Assembly: GCA_947458675.1 (NCBI GenBank)
Contig: CANHAW010000134.1
Span: forward strand, 1-6,473
Origin: Beijerinckiaceae bacterium
Lineage (GTDB): Bacteria > Pseudomonadota > Alphaproteobacteria > Rhizobiales > Beijerinckiaceae
Length of the DNA: 6,473 bases
Direction: 5' to 3'
Position 1 is the first letter of the stretch. Each line of letters starts with the position of its first letter. The notes beneath the pieces were generated by a model, which worked only from the letters and a program-made list of their open reading frames with translations, did no database searches and was not told where the DNA came from. Shown here in pieces: positions 1-6,473 of the stretch. The position numbers and the translations under genes were made by a program.

Positions 1-1368
1 GAAAACGATGCGACACAGATTCTCCTTGCCGATGCACGCAAGCGCAATCCCGCCGCTCAGGTTGGCGACTGGATCGCCGAGACGCTGCCGCCCTTCGATT
101 TCGGTCGTATCGCAGCACAGTCGGCCAAGCAGGTCATCGTGCAGAAGGTGCGCGAAGCCGAGCGCGACCGTCAGTACCAGGAATACAAGGATCGCATCGG
201 CGAGATCGTTAACGGCGTCGTCAAACGCGTTGAATATGGCAATGTCATCATCGATCTTGGTCGTGGTGAGGCCATCGTTCGCCGCGATGAACTGATCCCG
301 CGTGAAATGTTCCGTCCGGGCGATCGCGTCCGCGCCTATGTCTATGATGTGCGTCGCGAACAGCGGGGCCCGCAGATCTTTCTGTCGCGCACGCATCCGC
401 AATTCATGGCAAAGCTTTTCGCTCAGGAAGTGCCAGAAATTTACGATGGCATTATCGAGGTGAAGTCTGTCGCGCGCGATCCCGGCTCACGTGCGAAAAT
501 CGCTGTCATTTCGCGCGATTCTTCGATCGATCCTGTCGGCGCCTGCGTCGGTATGCGCGGTTCGCGCGTGCAGGCGGTGGTGAATGAATTGCAGGGCGAG
601 AAGATCGACATTATTCCGTGGTCGGCGGATGCTGCGACATTCATCGTCAATGCCTTGCAGCCAGCAGAAGTCGTCAAGGTTGTTCTCGACGAAGATTCGG
701 CGCGCATTGAAGTCGTGGTGCCGGACGATCAATTGTCGCTCGCCATCGGGCGTCGCGGACAGAATGTCCGTCTTGCTTCGCAGCTGACCGGCTGGGACAT
801 CGACATTTTGACGGAAGCTGAAGAATCCGAGCGCCGTCAGAAAGAATTTGTCGAGCGCACGAATACGTTCATGCAGGCGCTGGACGTCGATGAAGTCGTC
901 GGCCAATTGCTTGCGTCAGAAGGTTTCCGTTCGGTCGAGGAACTCGCCTATGTCGATCTTGCCGAGCTCGCTTCCATCGAAGGCTTCGATGAAGAGACGG
1001 CATCGGAGATCCAGAATCGCGCGAGTGAGTTTCTTGCCAAGCAGGAAGCCGAACTGGATGCGCGCAGGAAAGAGCTCGGCGTTCAGGATGATGTGCGTCA
1101 TGTGAGCGGCGTGACAACAGCCATCATGGTCCGGCTCGGCGAGAATGACGTGAAGAGCGTCGAAGACCTCGCCGGTTGTGCCACCGACGATCTTGTGGGC
1201 TGGTCAGAGCGCAAGGACGGCGAGACGATCAAGAATGCCGGCTTCCTCGACGGGATGGAGGTTTCGCGCGACGAAGCCGAAGCCATGATCATGGATGCCC
1301 GCGTCAAGGCTGGCTGGGTTGAGGCGATGCCTGAAGCCGAAGCGGATGCTGGCGAAGCGCAAGCTTGA
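1..1368 (+). CDS. nusA: Transcription termination/antitermination factor NusA (5' end missing)
   Basis: NusA binds RNA polymerase and nascent RNA, and modulates pausing, intrinsic and Rho termination, and antitermination of rRNA operons. The frame is open from base 1 to TGA 1366-1368, giving 455 visible residues; the first in-frame ATG, at 139, is internal. Alphaproteobacterial NusA is about 530-540 residues, so roughly 80 N-terminal residues lie upstream. Numbering by visible residue, 1-65 is the end of the polymerase-binding N-terminal domain, 67-130 is an S1 domain (GEIVNGVV to IFLSR), and KH1 carries VGMRG at 183-187. KH2 carries IGRRG at 249-253. Two acidic helix-hairpin-helix type repeats follow, at about 297-345 and 370-430, as in long proteobacterial NusA. 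The end is an acidic Glu/Ala-rich tail. The upstream neighbour is expected to be rimP (inference). Identity is secure from domain order and KH motifs. Confidence 0.98.
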   Translation, partial: ENDATQILLADARKRNPAAQVGDWIAETLPPFDFGRIAAQSAKQVIVQKVREAERDRQYQEYKDRIGEIVNGVVKRVEYGNVIIDLGRGEAIVRRDELIPREMFRPGDRVRAYVYDVRREQRGPQIFLSRTHPQFMAKLFAQEVPEIYDGIIEVKSVARDPGSRAKIAVISRDSSIDPVGACVGMRGSRVQAVVNELQGEKIDIIPWSADAATFIVNALQPAEVVKVVLDEDSARIEVVVPDDQLSLAIGRRGQNVRLASQLTGWDIDILTEAEESERRQKEFVERTNTFMQALDVDEVVGQLLASEGFRSVEELAYVDLAELASIEGFDEETASEIQNRASEFLAKQEAELDARRKELGVQDDVRHVSGVTTAIMVRLGENDVKSVEDLAGCATDDLVGWSERKDGETIKNAGFLDGMEVSRDEAEAMIMDARVKAGWVEAMPEAEADAGEAQA

Positions 1369-1371
1369 TAC

Positions 1372-1386
1372 AGGAGCAAATGATTG
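1372..1386 (+). promoter_or_regulatory. ylxR ribosome binding site and TTG start, with an out-of-frame ATG decoy
   Basis: AGGAG at 1372-1376 is followed by an ATG at 1380-1382 and a TTG at 1384-1386. The ATG is only 3 bases from the Shine-Dalgarno and opens a frame lacking the YlxR motifs. The TTG is 7 bases away, which is normal spacing, and is in frame with [11 protein letters not shown] at 1381-1383 blocks any earlier start in the ylxR frame, and the next in-frame ATG (1465) would remove the conserved CIVTR motif. TTG is therefore the best start unless a sequence error is present. Confidence 0.75.
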
Positions 1387-2190
1387 AAGCGGGCAGAACG
1401 GGCGAGCGAGACGGAACAGGAGCGCACGTGCATTGTCACGCGCGCTGTCCGTCCGCCGTCCGAAATGATCCGCTTCGTTCTTGCTCCTGACGATACGATC
1501 GTCGCAGATCTGAAGCGCAACCTGCCCGGTCGCGGAGTCTGGGTTGAGGCTGTAAAGAGCAGGGTTGCCGAAGCTGCGGCGCGAAATCTTTTCGCAAAGG
1601 GCTTGAAGGCAAAGGCGCTGGTTTCTCCAGTTCTGGCAGATGACGTCGAGCGCTTGCTGGAGCATAGCGCTTTGCAATCTCTCTCGATTTGCAACAAGGC
1701 AGGCCTTGTTACAGCAGGGTCTGCCAAGGTCGAAAAAGCCATCTCATCCGGGCCTGTCGCAGCGCTTGTTCATGCGTCGGACGGCGGTGCGGATGGGATC
1801 AGGAAGATGGGACAGGCGCTGACGCGCGCCTATGGCGAGGCCGCCCGTTCCGTCCCGAGGGTCGTTCTCTTCGCCTCCCCTCAATTGGATTTGGCATTGG
1901 GGCGGTCAAATGTGATACATGCAGCCCTCAGGTGTGGTGCTGCCAGTGAAGCTTTTCTGGAGCGGTGCCGCCGTCTCGCGCATTACAGGGGCGGGAGCGG
2001 GGTCGAAAATGGCTCCGGATCGGCAGGATTTGGATTGCCGGACGTCGAGAGGCGGACGGCTGAAGCAGGAGCGGAAGACCGCAATCGGCGGGGCGGCGGC
2101 CCGGATCATTGCCAAGACGACCGGCCGGGGCAGGGCTCCGGCGCCAATGTAATGACGAGCGGGCACGGCCCTGGGATCGAGACCATATGA
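1384..2190 (+). CDS. ylxR: YlxR-family (DUF448) RNA-binding protein with C-terminal L7Ae-like domain
   Basis: This is the small RNA-binding protein regularly encoded between nusA and infB. Residues 14-95 form the YlxR/DUF448 fold, with the RTCIVTR motif (14-20), MIRFV (28-32) and GRGVWV (49-54). Residues 97-200 resemble a ribosomal L7Ae-like domain, a fusion typical of alphaproteobacteria, including the segment [13 protein letters not shown] near the end. In Bacillus the YlxR domain is reported to act on RNase P; the role of the fused alphaproteobacterial form is not settled. The start is the TTG at 1384, 15 bases after nusA. The TGA stop (2188-2190) overlaps the infB ATG, suggesting translational coupling. 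From about residue 203 the tail is Gly-rich, unstructured and without recognisable conservation. The +1 frame there runs to TAA at 2150-2152 and has slightly more gene-like third positions, so an indel in the G-rich stretch 1987-2002 is possible. Family assignment is confident; the last 66 residues are less so. Confidence 0.9.
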   Translation: MKRAERASETEQERTCIVTRAVRPPSEMIRFVLAPDDTIVADLKRNLPGRGVWVEAVKSRVAEAAARNLFAKGLKAKALVSPVLADDVERLLEHSALQSLSICNKAGLVTAGSAKVEKAISSGPVAALVHASDGGADGIRKMGQALTRAYGEAARSVPRVVLFASPQLDLALGRSNVIHAALRCGAASEAFLERCRRLAHYRGGSGVENGSGSAGFGLPDVERRTAEAGAEDRNRRGGGPDHCQDDRPGQGSGANVMTSGHGPGIETI

Positions 2191-4916
2191 GTGACACGAA
2201 GAATACAGGCGACAAGACCCTGACCGTTGGGAAGACGCTCTCGCTGAAGCGTCCGGTCGAGCAGGGCGTCGTCCGCCAGAGCTTCTCGCACGGCCGCACC
2301 AAGGCGGTTGTCGTCGAGACCGTCAAGCGCCGCGTTGTCGGCCCCGGCGCAGCTCCGGCCGCCCCTGCCAAGGCGGCGCCGCCCGCAGCACCTGCAGCGC
2401 CCGCTGCTGTCCCGACAACACCGGTGGCTGCTGCCCCAGCCCCTGCCCCGGCTGAGATTCCCGCCGCAGCGCCCCCCGCCCCGGCCCCCAAGGCTGTCGC
2501 CGCTCCTCCGGCCCCGGTGGCTGCACCGGCTGCAAAGGCCGCACCGACTTCTGGTCGCGGATCCCGCTCTGCAGCGCCTTCCAGGCCAACATCCGGCGTG
2601 GTGCTGCGCACTTTGACGGACGAGGAGCGCGATGCCCGCGCCCGCGCCCTTGTCGGTGCCCGCGAACGCGAGGAAGAGGATCGCCGTCGTCAGGAAACCG
2701 AGGCCAAGGCTCGCGCCGAGCGCGATGCCGCTGAAAAGATAGAGCGTGAGGCCGCCGAATCGCGCAAGCGCGAGGAAGATGCGCGACGCCAGCAGGAATC
2801 CGAAGCCAAGCGGCGCTCCGAAGAAGCTGCCGCGCGTCGGCTTGCCGGCGAGGGGCCACTGCCTCCGGCTGCTCCCACCATGCGCCGCAGCGCCGCGCCT
2901 GCCGCGCCCGTGCAATCTGCCGGCGCCGGCGCTCCGGCGCCTCGTCCATCTGGTCCACGGCCGATTTTGCCGGGCCCGAAAGTTGCTCTCCCGGCCGTTC
3001 CGAAGACGCCGCGCTCTGGCGAGATGAAGAACCGCGGTCGCCTGACCGTGACCAGCGCCACGCAGGAGGAAGAGGAGCGCACACGTTCCGTTGCCGCTTT
3101 CCGCCGCCGCGTGCAGCGCATGAAGGGGCATGTCAGCGAGCCGAAAGAAAAGATTTCACGCGAAGTGACTTTGCCTGAGACGATCACCATTCAGGAATTG
3201 GCGAACCGCATGTCGGAACGCGCGGTGGATGTGATCCGCCTCCTGATGCGCCAAGGTGAAATGCACAAGATCACCGACGTGATCGATGCCGATACAGCTG
3301 AGCTGATCGCCGGGGAAATGGGCCACACGGTCAAGCGCGTGGCGGAATCCGACGTTGAGGAAGGCCTCTTCGATTCACCCGACGATGAAGGCGCGCAAGA
3401 ATCGCGTCCGCCGGTCGTCACCATCATGGGTCACGTCGATCACGGTAAAACCTCGCTGCTCGATGCTATTCGCAAAGCAAATGTTGTCGCGGGCGAAGCG
3501 GGCGGCATCACACAGCATATTGGCGCCTATCAAGTGACGGCGCCGAACGGTCAGGCGGTTACTTTTATCGACACGCCAGGTCACGCCGCATTCACCGCCA
3601 TGCGCGCCCGTGGCGCGAAGGTCACGGATATCGTTGTGCTGGTTGTTGCCGCCGACGACGGCGTCATGCCGCAGACGATCGAAGCCATCAATCATGCGCG
3701 CGCTGCTGGCGTGCCCATGATTGTTGCAGTGAACAAGATCGACAAGCCGGACGCCAAACCCGAACGCGTACGCACTGAGCTTCTGCAGCACAATGTGCAG
3801 GTGGAAACATTCGGCGGCGAAACGCTTGAAGTGGAAGTTTCTGCGACCAAGCAGATCAATCTCGACAAGCTGCTCGATGCCATCGCGCTGCAGGCTGAAG
3901 TGCTCGATCTCAAGGCCGATCCGAACCGCGCTGCCGAAGGCACGGTCATCGAAGCGCGGCTTGATCGCGGCCGTGGTCCGGTCGCAACGGTTCTCGTGCA
4001 ACGCGGCACGCTAAAGCTTGGCGACATCGTCGTTGCCGGTTCTCAATCGGGTCGCGTGCGCGCCCTTCTTGACGATCAGGGCAAGAATGTCCGCATTGCC
4101 GGCCCCTCCTTCCCCGTGGAAGTGCTCGGGTTCAACGGCGCGCCGGAAGCCGGCGATCGTGTCGCTGTGGTTGAAAACGAAGCCCGCGCCCGCGAGGTGA
4201 CTGAATATCGCGAACGTCAGAAGCGCGACAAGCTGGCAGCACGCGGCGGCGGTGCGCGTGCATCGCTGGCGGATATGATGAGCCAGCTGAAGACAGCGGG
4301 TCGCAAGGAATTCCCGCTGCTCGTCAAGGGCGATGTGCAGGGCTCGGTCGAAGCAATTATTGCTGCGCTCGAAAAGCTGAACACCGATGAAGTTGCGGCG
4401 CGCGTCATTCATGCGGGCGTCGGCGGTATTACCGAATCCGATATCACTCTGGCGGAAGCCTCGGGTGCTGCTGTGATCGGCTTCAATGTGCGCGCGCACA
4501 AGGAAGCGCGAGAGGCCTCTGAACGTTCGGATATCGAAATTCGCTACTACAACATCATCTACAATCTGGTCGATGATGTGAAGGGCGCGATGTCTGGCTT
4601 GCTGGCGCCGACTTTGCGCGAAGAAATGCTTGGCAATGCACAGATCCTCGAAGTGTTCAGCATTTCGAAGGTTGGCAAGGTTGCCGGTTGCCGGGTCACC
4701 GACGGGCGCGTGGAGCGTGGCGCGAGCGTGCGTCTCATCCGCGACAATGTCGTGGTCCACGAAGGCAAGCTGTCGACGCTCAAGCGCTTCAAGGACGAGG
4801 TCAAGGAAGTCCTCTCCGGTCAGGAATGCGGCATGGCCTTCGAGAACTATCAGGACATGCGTCCTGGCGATGTGATCGAATGTTATCGCGTCGAGGAGAT
4901 TAAGCGTTCGCTCTGA
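2187..4916 (+). CDS. infB: Translation initiation factor IF-2
   Basis: IF2 is the GTPase that brings fMet-tRNA to the 30S subunit and promotes 50S joining. The product is 909 residues. Residues 1-50 carry the alphaproteobacterial N-terminus with VRQSFSHGR. An Ala/Pro-rich linker (51-120), a charged Glu/Arg helical stretch (about 141-219) and a second Pro/Ala segment (222-275) follow. The IF2_N domain is at about 326-386. The G domain has all motifs: G1 GHVDHGKT 415-422, G2 GGITQHIG 439-446, G3 DTPGH 462-466, G4 NKID 516-519 and G5 SAT 552-554. Domain II follows from about 600, and the C-terminal domain that binds the initiator tRNA includes GQECGM, with Cys881. The ATG at 2187 is chosen because family members begin MSDTK; an upstream in-frame TTG at 2109 would add 26 unconserved residues. 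The Shine-Dalgarno is weak (GAGA 2179-2182), which fits coupling to ylxR through the ATGA overlap. No motif is missing. Confidence 0.98.
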   Translation: MSDTKNTGDKTLTVGKTLSLKRPVEQGVVRQSFSHGRTKAVVVETVKRRVVGPGAAPAAPAKAAPPAAPAAPAAVPTTPVAAAPAPAPAEIPAAAPPAPAPKAVAAPPAPVAAPAAKAAPTSGRGSRSAAPSRPTSGVVLRTLTDEERDARARALVGAREREEEDRRRQETEAKARAERDAAEKIEREAAESRKREEDARRQQESEAKRRSEEAAARRLAGEGPLPPAAPTMRRSAAPAAPVQSAGAGAPAPRPSGPRPILPGPKVALPAVPKTPRSGEMKNRGRLTVTSATQEEEERTRSVAAFRRRVQRMKGHVSEPKEKISREVTLPETITIQELANRMSERAVDVIRLLMRQGEMHKITDVIDADTAELIAGEMGHTVKRVAESDVEEGLFDSPDDEGAQESRPPVVTIMGHVDHGKTSLLDAIRKANVVAGEAGGITQHIGAYQVTAPNGQAVTFIDTPGHAAFTAMRARGAKVTDIVVLVVAADDGVMPQTIEAINHARAAGVPMIVAVNKIDKPDAKPERVRTELLQHNVQVETFGGETLEVEVSATKQINLDKLLDAIALQAEVLDLKADPNRAAEGTVIEARLDRGRGPVATVLVQRGTLKLGDIVVAGSQSGRVRALLDDQGKNVRIAGPSFPVEVLGFNGAPEAGDRVAVVENEARAREVTEYRERQKRDKLAARGGGARASLADMMSQLKTAGRKEFPLLVKGDVQGSVEAIIAALEKLNTDEVAARVIHAGVGGITESDITLAEASGAAVIGFNVRAHKEAREASERSDIEIRYYNIIYNLVDDVKGAMSGLLAPTLREEMLGNAQILEVFSISKVGKVAGCRVTDGRVERGASVRLIRDNVVVHEGKLSTLKRFKDEVKEVLSGQECGMAFENYQDMRPGDVIECYRVEEIKRSL

Positions 4917-4965
4917 TGAGCGGACGTTTCATTCAGACAGTCAGTCACGTTCAATCATCTTGAGC

Positions 4966-4989
4966 GCATGCGGAAAATGTTTCGCATGC
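4966..4989. repeat. Perfect intergenic inverted repeat (10-bp stem, AATG loop) before rbfA
   Basis: GCATGCGGAA at 4966-4975 pairs with TTTCGCATGC at 4980-4989 around the 4-base loop AATG, with one G-U pair. It occupies the 84-base infB-rbfA gap and ends one base before the rbfA Shine-Dalgarno. No T-tract follows, so it is not an ordinary terminator. The core resembles the short palindromic intergenic elements common in Hyphomicrobiales genomes (from memory, arms of the GCATG...GGAAAA type), so it may be one repeat copy. A role in mRNA processing or in setting rbfA translation is also possible. Two in-frame ATGs (4968, 4986) lie in the arms and could mislead gene callers. Confidence 0.75.
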
Positions 4990-4990
4990 C

Positions 4991-4994
4991 GGAG
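4991..4994 (+). promoter_or_regulatory. rbfA ribosome binding site that decides the start
   Basis: GGAG lies 6 bases before the ATG at 5001, a standard spacing. The alternative in-frame ATGs at 4968 and 4986 sit inside the hairpin and have no comparable Shine-Dalgarno. The site directly follows the hairpin, so it stays unpaired when the stem forms. Confidence 0.85.
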
Positions 4995-5000
4995 TTGGCC

Positions 5001-5417
5001 ATGGCACGAACCCATCACACTTCTGGCGGCGAGCCTTCGCAACGCATGTTGCGCGTGGCGGAACTGATCCGTCACGCCATGTCGGATTTATTGTCACGCG
5101 GTGAAATTCTGGATCCGGTTCTGGAAAAACATGTCGTGACGGTTCCCAATGTCCGCATGAGCCCCGACCTCAAGCTCGCCACGATCTATGTCATGCCGCT
5201 TGGCGGGCAGGATGCGAAAGAGGTTATCGAGGCGCTTGATCGCAACAAGAAGTTTCTCCGCGGCGAGATTGCGCGCCGTGTGAATCTGAAATTCTCGCCG
5301 GATCTTCGATTCCGTCAGGATGAAGGTTTCGATGCGTCTTCAAAGATCGACGCGATCTTGAATTCGCCGAAGGTCAGGCAGGATCTCGCACGCGAGGATG
5401 ATGAGGGCAGCACATGA
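5001..5417 (+). CDS. rbfA: 30S ribosome-binding factor RbfA
   Basis: RbfA is a single KH-domain protein that binds the immature 30S subunit near the 5' helix of 16S rRNA. It is needed for late 30S maturation, especially in the cold. The product is 138 residues, usual for the family. The start at 5001 gives [10 protein letters not shown] followed by the conserved [19 protein letters not shown] (13-31), matching other alphaproteobacterial RbfA N-termini. A longer reading from 4968 would only translate the upstream hairpin. The core shows the strand [19 protein letters not shown] and the C-terminal signature [20 protein letters not shown] with a following [12 protein letters not shown]. The short acidic tail REDDEGST is not conserved. 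The stop TGA (5415-5417) overlaps the truB ATG by four bases, so the two are probably translationally coupled. Confidence 0.96.
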   Translation: MARTHHTSGGEPSQRMLRVAELIRHAMSDLLSRGEILDPVLEKHVVTVPNVRMSPDLKLATIYVMPLGGQDAKEVIEALDRNKKFLRGEIARRVNLKFSPDLRFRQDEGFDASSKIDAILNSPKVRQDLAREDDEGST

Positions 5418-6319
5418 GCGCGCCGCGTTCACAGCGTATCGAGGTGAACGGCTGGGTCATTTTCGACAAGCCCGTTGGCATGACATCCACTCATGCCGTC
5501 TCGCGACTGAAGCGCATTTTCAATGCGAAAAAGGCCGGCCATGCCGGCACGCTCGATCCGCTCGCCTCCGGTCTTTTGCCCGTTGCATTTGGTGAAGCCA
5601 CCAAGACCGTGCCTTTCGTGCAGGATGGAGAGAAAGCCTATCGCTTTACCATTCGCTGGGGCATCGAGACCGAGAGCGACGATACAGAAGGTCGCGTGAC
5701 CAACACGTCCGATCGGCGTCCTGCGCCGGATCAGATTGAGACCATGCTGCCGCGCTTCACCGGAACAATCATGCAGGTGCCGCCGGCCTTTTCCGCGATC
5801 AAGGTTAACGGGGAGCGGGCCTACGACATTGCGCGCGATGGCGAGACAGTCGTGCTCGCGGCGCGACCGATTACGATCAATTCTCTGGTTCTCGTTTCCA
5901 CAACGGATGATGAGGCTGTGCTCGAGGCTCAATGCGGCAAGGGCACTTATGTGCGGGCCATCGCCCGCGATCTCGGTCGGGCTCTTGGCTGTTTCGGACA
6001 CGTAACATCTTTGCGCCGGACGCGGGTCGGCCCCTTTTCCGAGGTTGATTCGTGCCAGCTGCCCGAGCTGGAGGAGGGTCCTGAGGCGGCTTTAAGCCTT
6101 TTGCGCCCGGTTGAGGCCGGCCTGCTCGAAATCCCCTGCGTGGTCGTGGACAGGGACGGGGCTGCGCGCCTGCGCCGTGGTCAGTCGCTCCTCCTGCGAG
6201 GCCGCGATGCGCCGATGGGCGGGGTGGCCTATGCGGCCTGTGGCGGCGTGCCTGTTGCCTTTGGAGAGGTCGAGCGCGGCGAGCTGGTGCCGGCCCGCGT
6301 CTTCAATCTGGCCATATAA
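5414..6319 (+). CDS. truB: tRNA pseudouridine(55) synthase TruB
   Basis: TruB isomerises uridine 55 of the tRNA T-loop to pseudouridine and also acts as a tRNA folding chaperone. The product is 301 residues, close to the 314 of E. coli. The N-terminal [13 protein letters not shown] motif is at 14-26. The catalytic motif [12 protein letters not shown] (42-53) places the nucleophile at Asp48, the same number as in E. coli. Tyr76 in KAYRF, the [19 protein letters not shown] motif (123-141) and Arg181 in [14 protein letters not shown] complete the active site. The C-terminal part (about 230-301) is the short PUA-like domain seen in alphaproteobacteria. The ATG overlaps the rbfA stop (ATGA), with GAGGG at 5403-5407 as Shine-Dalgarno 6 bases upstream. 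The gene ends in TAA, and no terminator is visible after it. All key residues are present. Confidence 0.98.
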   Translation: MSAPRSQRIEVNGWVIFDKPVGMTSTHAVSRLKRIFNAKKAGHAGTLDPLASGLLPVAFGEATKTVPFVQDGEKAYRFTIRWGIETESDDTEGRVTNTSDRRPAPDQIETMLPRFTGTIMQVPPAFSAIKVNGERAYDIARDGETVVLAARPITINSLVLVSTTDDEAVLEAQCGKGTYVRAIARDLGRALGCFGHVTSLRRTRVGPFSEVDSCQLPELEEGPEAALSLLRPVEAGLLEIPCVVVDRDGAARLRRGQSLLLRGRDAPMGGVAYAACGGVPVAFGEVERGELVPARVFNLAI

Positions 6320-6333
6320 AACCCACCAAAAAA

Positions 6334-6362
6334 CTGGCTATATCTACCCTTTCGTGTATAAG
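6334..6362 (+). promoter_or_regulatory. Putative promoter for the next gene (probably rpsO)
   Basis: CTGGCT (6334-6339) and TATAAG (6357-6362) are separated by exactly 17 bases. The -10 element is a good match; the -35 matches TTGACA at only 3 of 6 positions but keeps the TGGC core tolerated in alphaproteobacteria. Transcription would begin near 6369, right at the foot of the hairpin 6370-6390. The elements lie in the only AT-rich stretch of this GC-rich window. This is inference from spacing and sequence only. Confidence 0.5.
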
Positions 6363-6369
6363 CGCCCCT

Positions 6370-6390
6370 GTGGAAAGGTCTCCTTTTCAC
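6370..6390 (+). other. Hairpin at the predicted 5' end of the downstream leader
   Basis: GTGGAAAGG (6370-6378) pairs with CCTTTTCAC (6382-6390) around the 3-base loop TCT: nine pairs, one of them G-U. No T-run follows, so it is not a typical terminator for truB. The segment TCCTTT (6381-6386) is also complementary to AAAGGA (6463-6468), the core of the downstream Shine-Dalgarno. The stem and the anti-Shine-Dalgarno pairing cannot coexist. Confidence 0.6.
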
Positions 6391-6461
6391 TGACCCGCCT
6401 ATTCGTGACCGAGCTGGACGACATCCCGGCCCGGCCGCTTGTGCGGGATTTCCTCAAATCC

Positions 6462-6468
6462 GAAAGGA
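6462..6468 (+). promoter_or_regulatory. Shine-Dalgarno of the downstream gene
   Basis: GAAAGGA at 6462-6468 has the purine-rich form of a strong ribosome binding site, and the window ends five bases later, at 6473. A start codon would be expected within a few bases past the edge. By gene order this should be rpsO, but its coding sequence is not visible. Confidence 0.65.
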
Positions 6469-6473
6469 AAAGA

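Larger units (their letters stand above)
6370..6473 (+). promoter_or_regulatory. Structured 5' leader of the following gene, probably an S15-responsive rpsO leader
   Basis: No convincing reading frame lies between truB and the window end. The leader contains the 5' hairpin 6370-6390 and then three mutually exclusive pairings near the ribosome binding site. ATCCCG 6423-6428 pairs with CGGGAT 6444-6449. GGATTT 6446-6451 pairs with AAATCC 6456-6461. TTTCCT 6449-6454 pairs with AGGAAA 6465-6470, which hides the Shine-Dalgarno. In this gene order rpsO (ribosomal protein S15) normally follows truB, and S15 commonly represses its own mRNA by binding a folded leader. That the leader works this way here is inference. 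The rpsO start codon is outside the window. Confidence 0.55.

Noticed and set aside
1098..1742. Minus-strand 214-codon open frame opposite nusA and ylxR
   Set aside because: It crosses two well-supported genes in antisense, and its product is Ser/Ala/Arg-rich with no recognisable domain.
2109..2186. infB start at TTG 2109
   Set aside because: It would add 26 unconserved residues overlapping ylxR; the family N-terminus begins at MSDTK.
3024..3026. Internal infB start at Met280 giving a short IF2 isoform, as in enteric bacteria
   Set aside because: No clear Shine-Dalgarno precedes this ATG, so the sequence gives no support for tandem translation.
2106..3131. Long open frames on the minus strand opposite infB (341, 253 and 227 codons)
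   Set aside because: They lie opposite the Ala/Pro/Arg-rich GC-rich part of infB, are low-complexity Gly/Arg/Ala sequences, match no family I know, and are expected by-products of that composition.
4011..4760. Minus-strand 249-codon open frame opposite the infB C-terminal half
   Set aside because: It is antisense to highly conserved IF2 domains, and no domain or ribosome binding site supports it.
4968..5000. Extended rbfA N-terminus starting at ATG 4968 or 4986
   Set aside because: The extra residues translate the inverted repeat, are absent from the family, and lack a Shine-Dalgarno; the ATG at 5001 has one.
4966..5000. Rho-independent terminator after infB
   Set aside because: The hairpin is strong but is followed by CGGAGTTGGCC, not a T-tract, and rbfA starts 12 bases later.
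5534..5549. GCCGGC repeated around CAT in truB
   Set aside because: It encodes the conserved AGHAGT motif next to the catalytic Asp; codon constraint explains it.
6423..6461. Rho-independent terminator after truB
   Set aside because: The stem ATCCCG/CGGGAT is followed by only TT before C residues and then a Shine-Dalgarno, so a leader element fits better.

Overview
The window holds the transcription-translation operon nusA - ylxR - infB - rbfA - truB, ending just before what is almost certainly rpsO. All genes are on the + strand. The organism is very probably an alphaproteobacterium of the order Hyphomicrobiales (Rhizobiales). The reasons are the gene order, the IF2 N-terminus ([12 protein letters not shown] followed by the VRQSFSHGR motif), a fused YlxR plus L7Ae-like protein, high GC, and a leader before the last gene that resembles rhizobial rpsO leaders. 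I cannot name a genus from the sequence alone.

Layout. 1-1368 is nusA without its first 80 or so codons. 1384-2190 is ylxR, starting on a TTG 15 bases after nusA. 2187-4916 is infB, whose ATG overlaps the ylxR stop as ATGA. 4917-5000 is the only real gap inside the operon, and it carries a strong 10-bp hairpin directly before the rbfA ribosome binding site. 5001-5417 is rbfA. 5414-6319 is truB, again joined by an ATGA overlap. 6320-6473 is non-coding. It holds a plausible promoter and a leader rich in competing hairpins, ending in a clear Shine-Dalgarno whose start codon lies just past the window edge.

The genes form one functional set. NusA controls pausing, termination and antitermination, including on rRNA operons. 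YlxR is an RNA-binding partner protein. IF2 delivers initiator tRNA to the ribosome. RbfA matures the 30S subunit, and TruB makes pseudouridine 55 in tRNA. Tight spacing and stop/start overlaps point to co-transcription and translational coupling. No terminator is visible within or after the operon, so read-through into rpsO is likely in addition to the local promoter.

I found no mobile element, CRISPR array, tRNA or rRNA gene, or unknown accessory system. The coding content is ordinary housekeeping. The points worth a second look are regulatory: the putative rpsO leader switch, the infB-rbfA hairpin, and the start and tail of ylxR.
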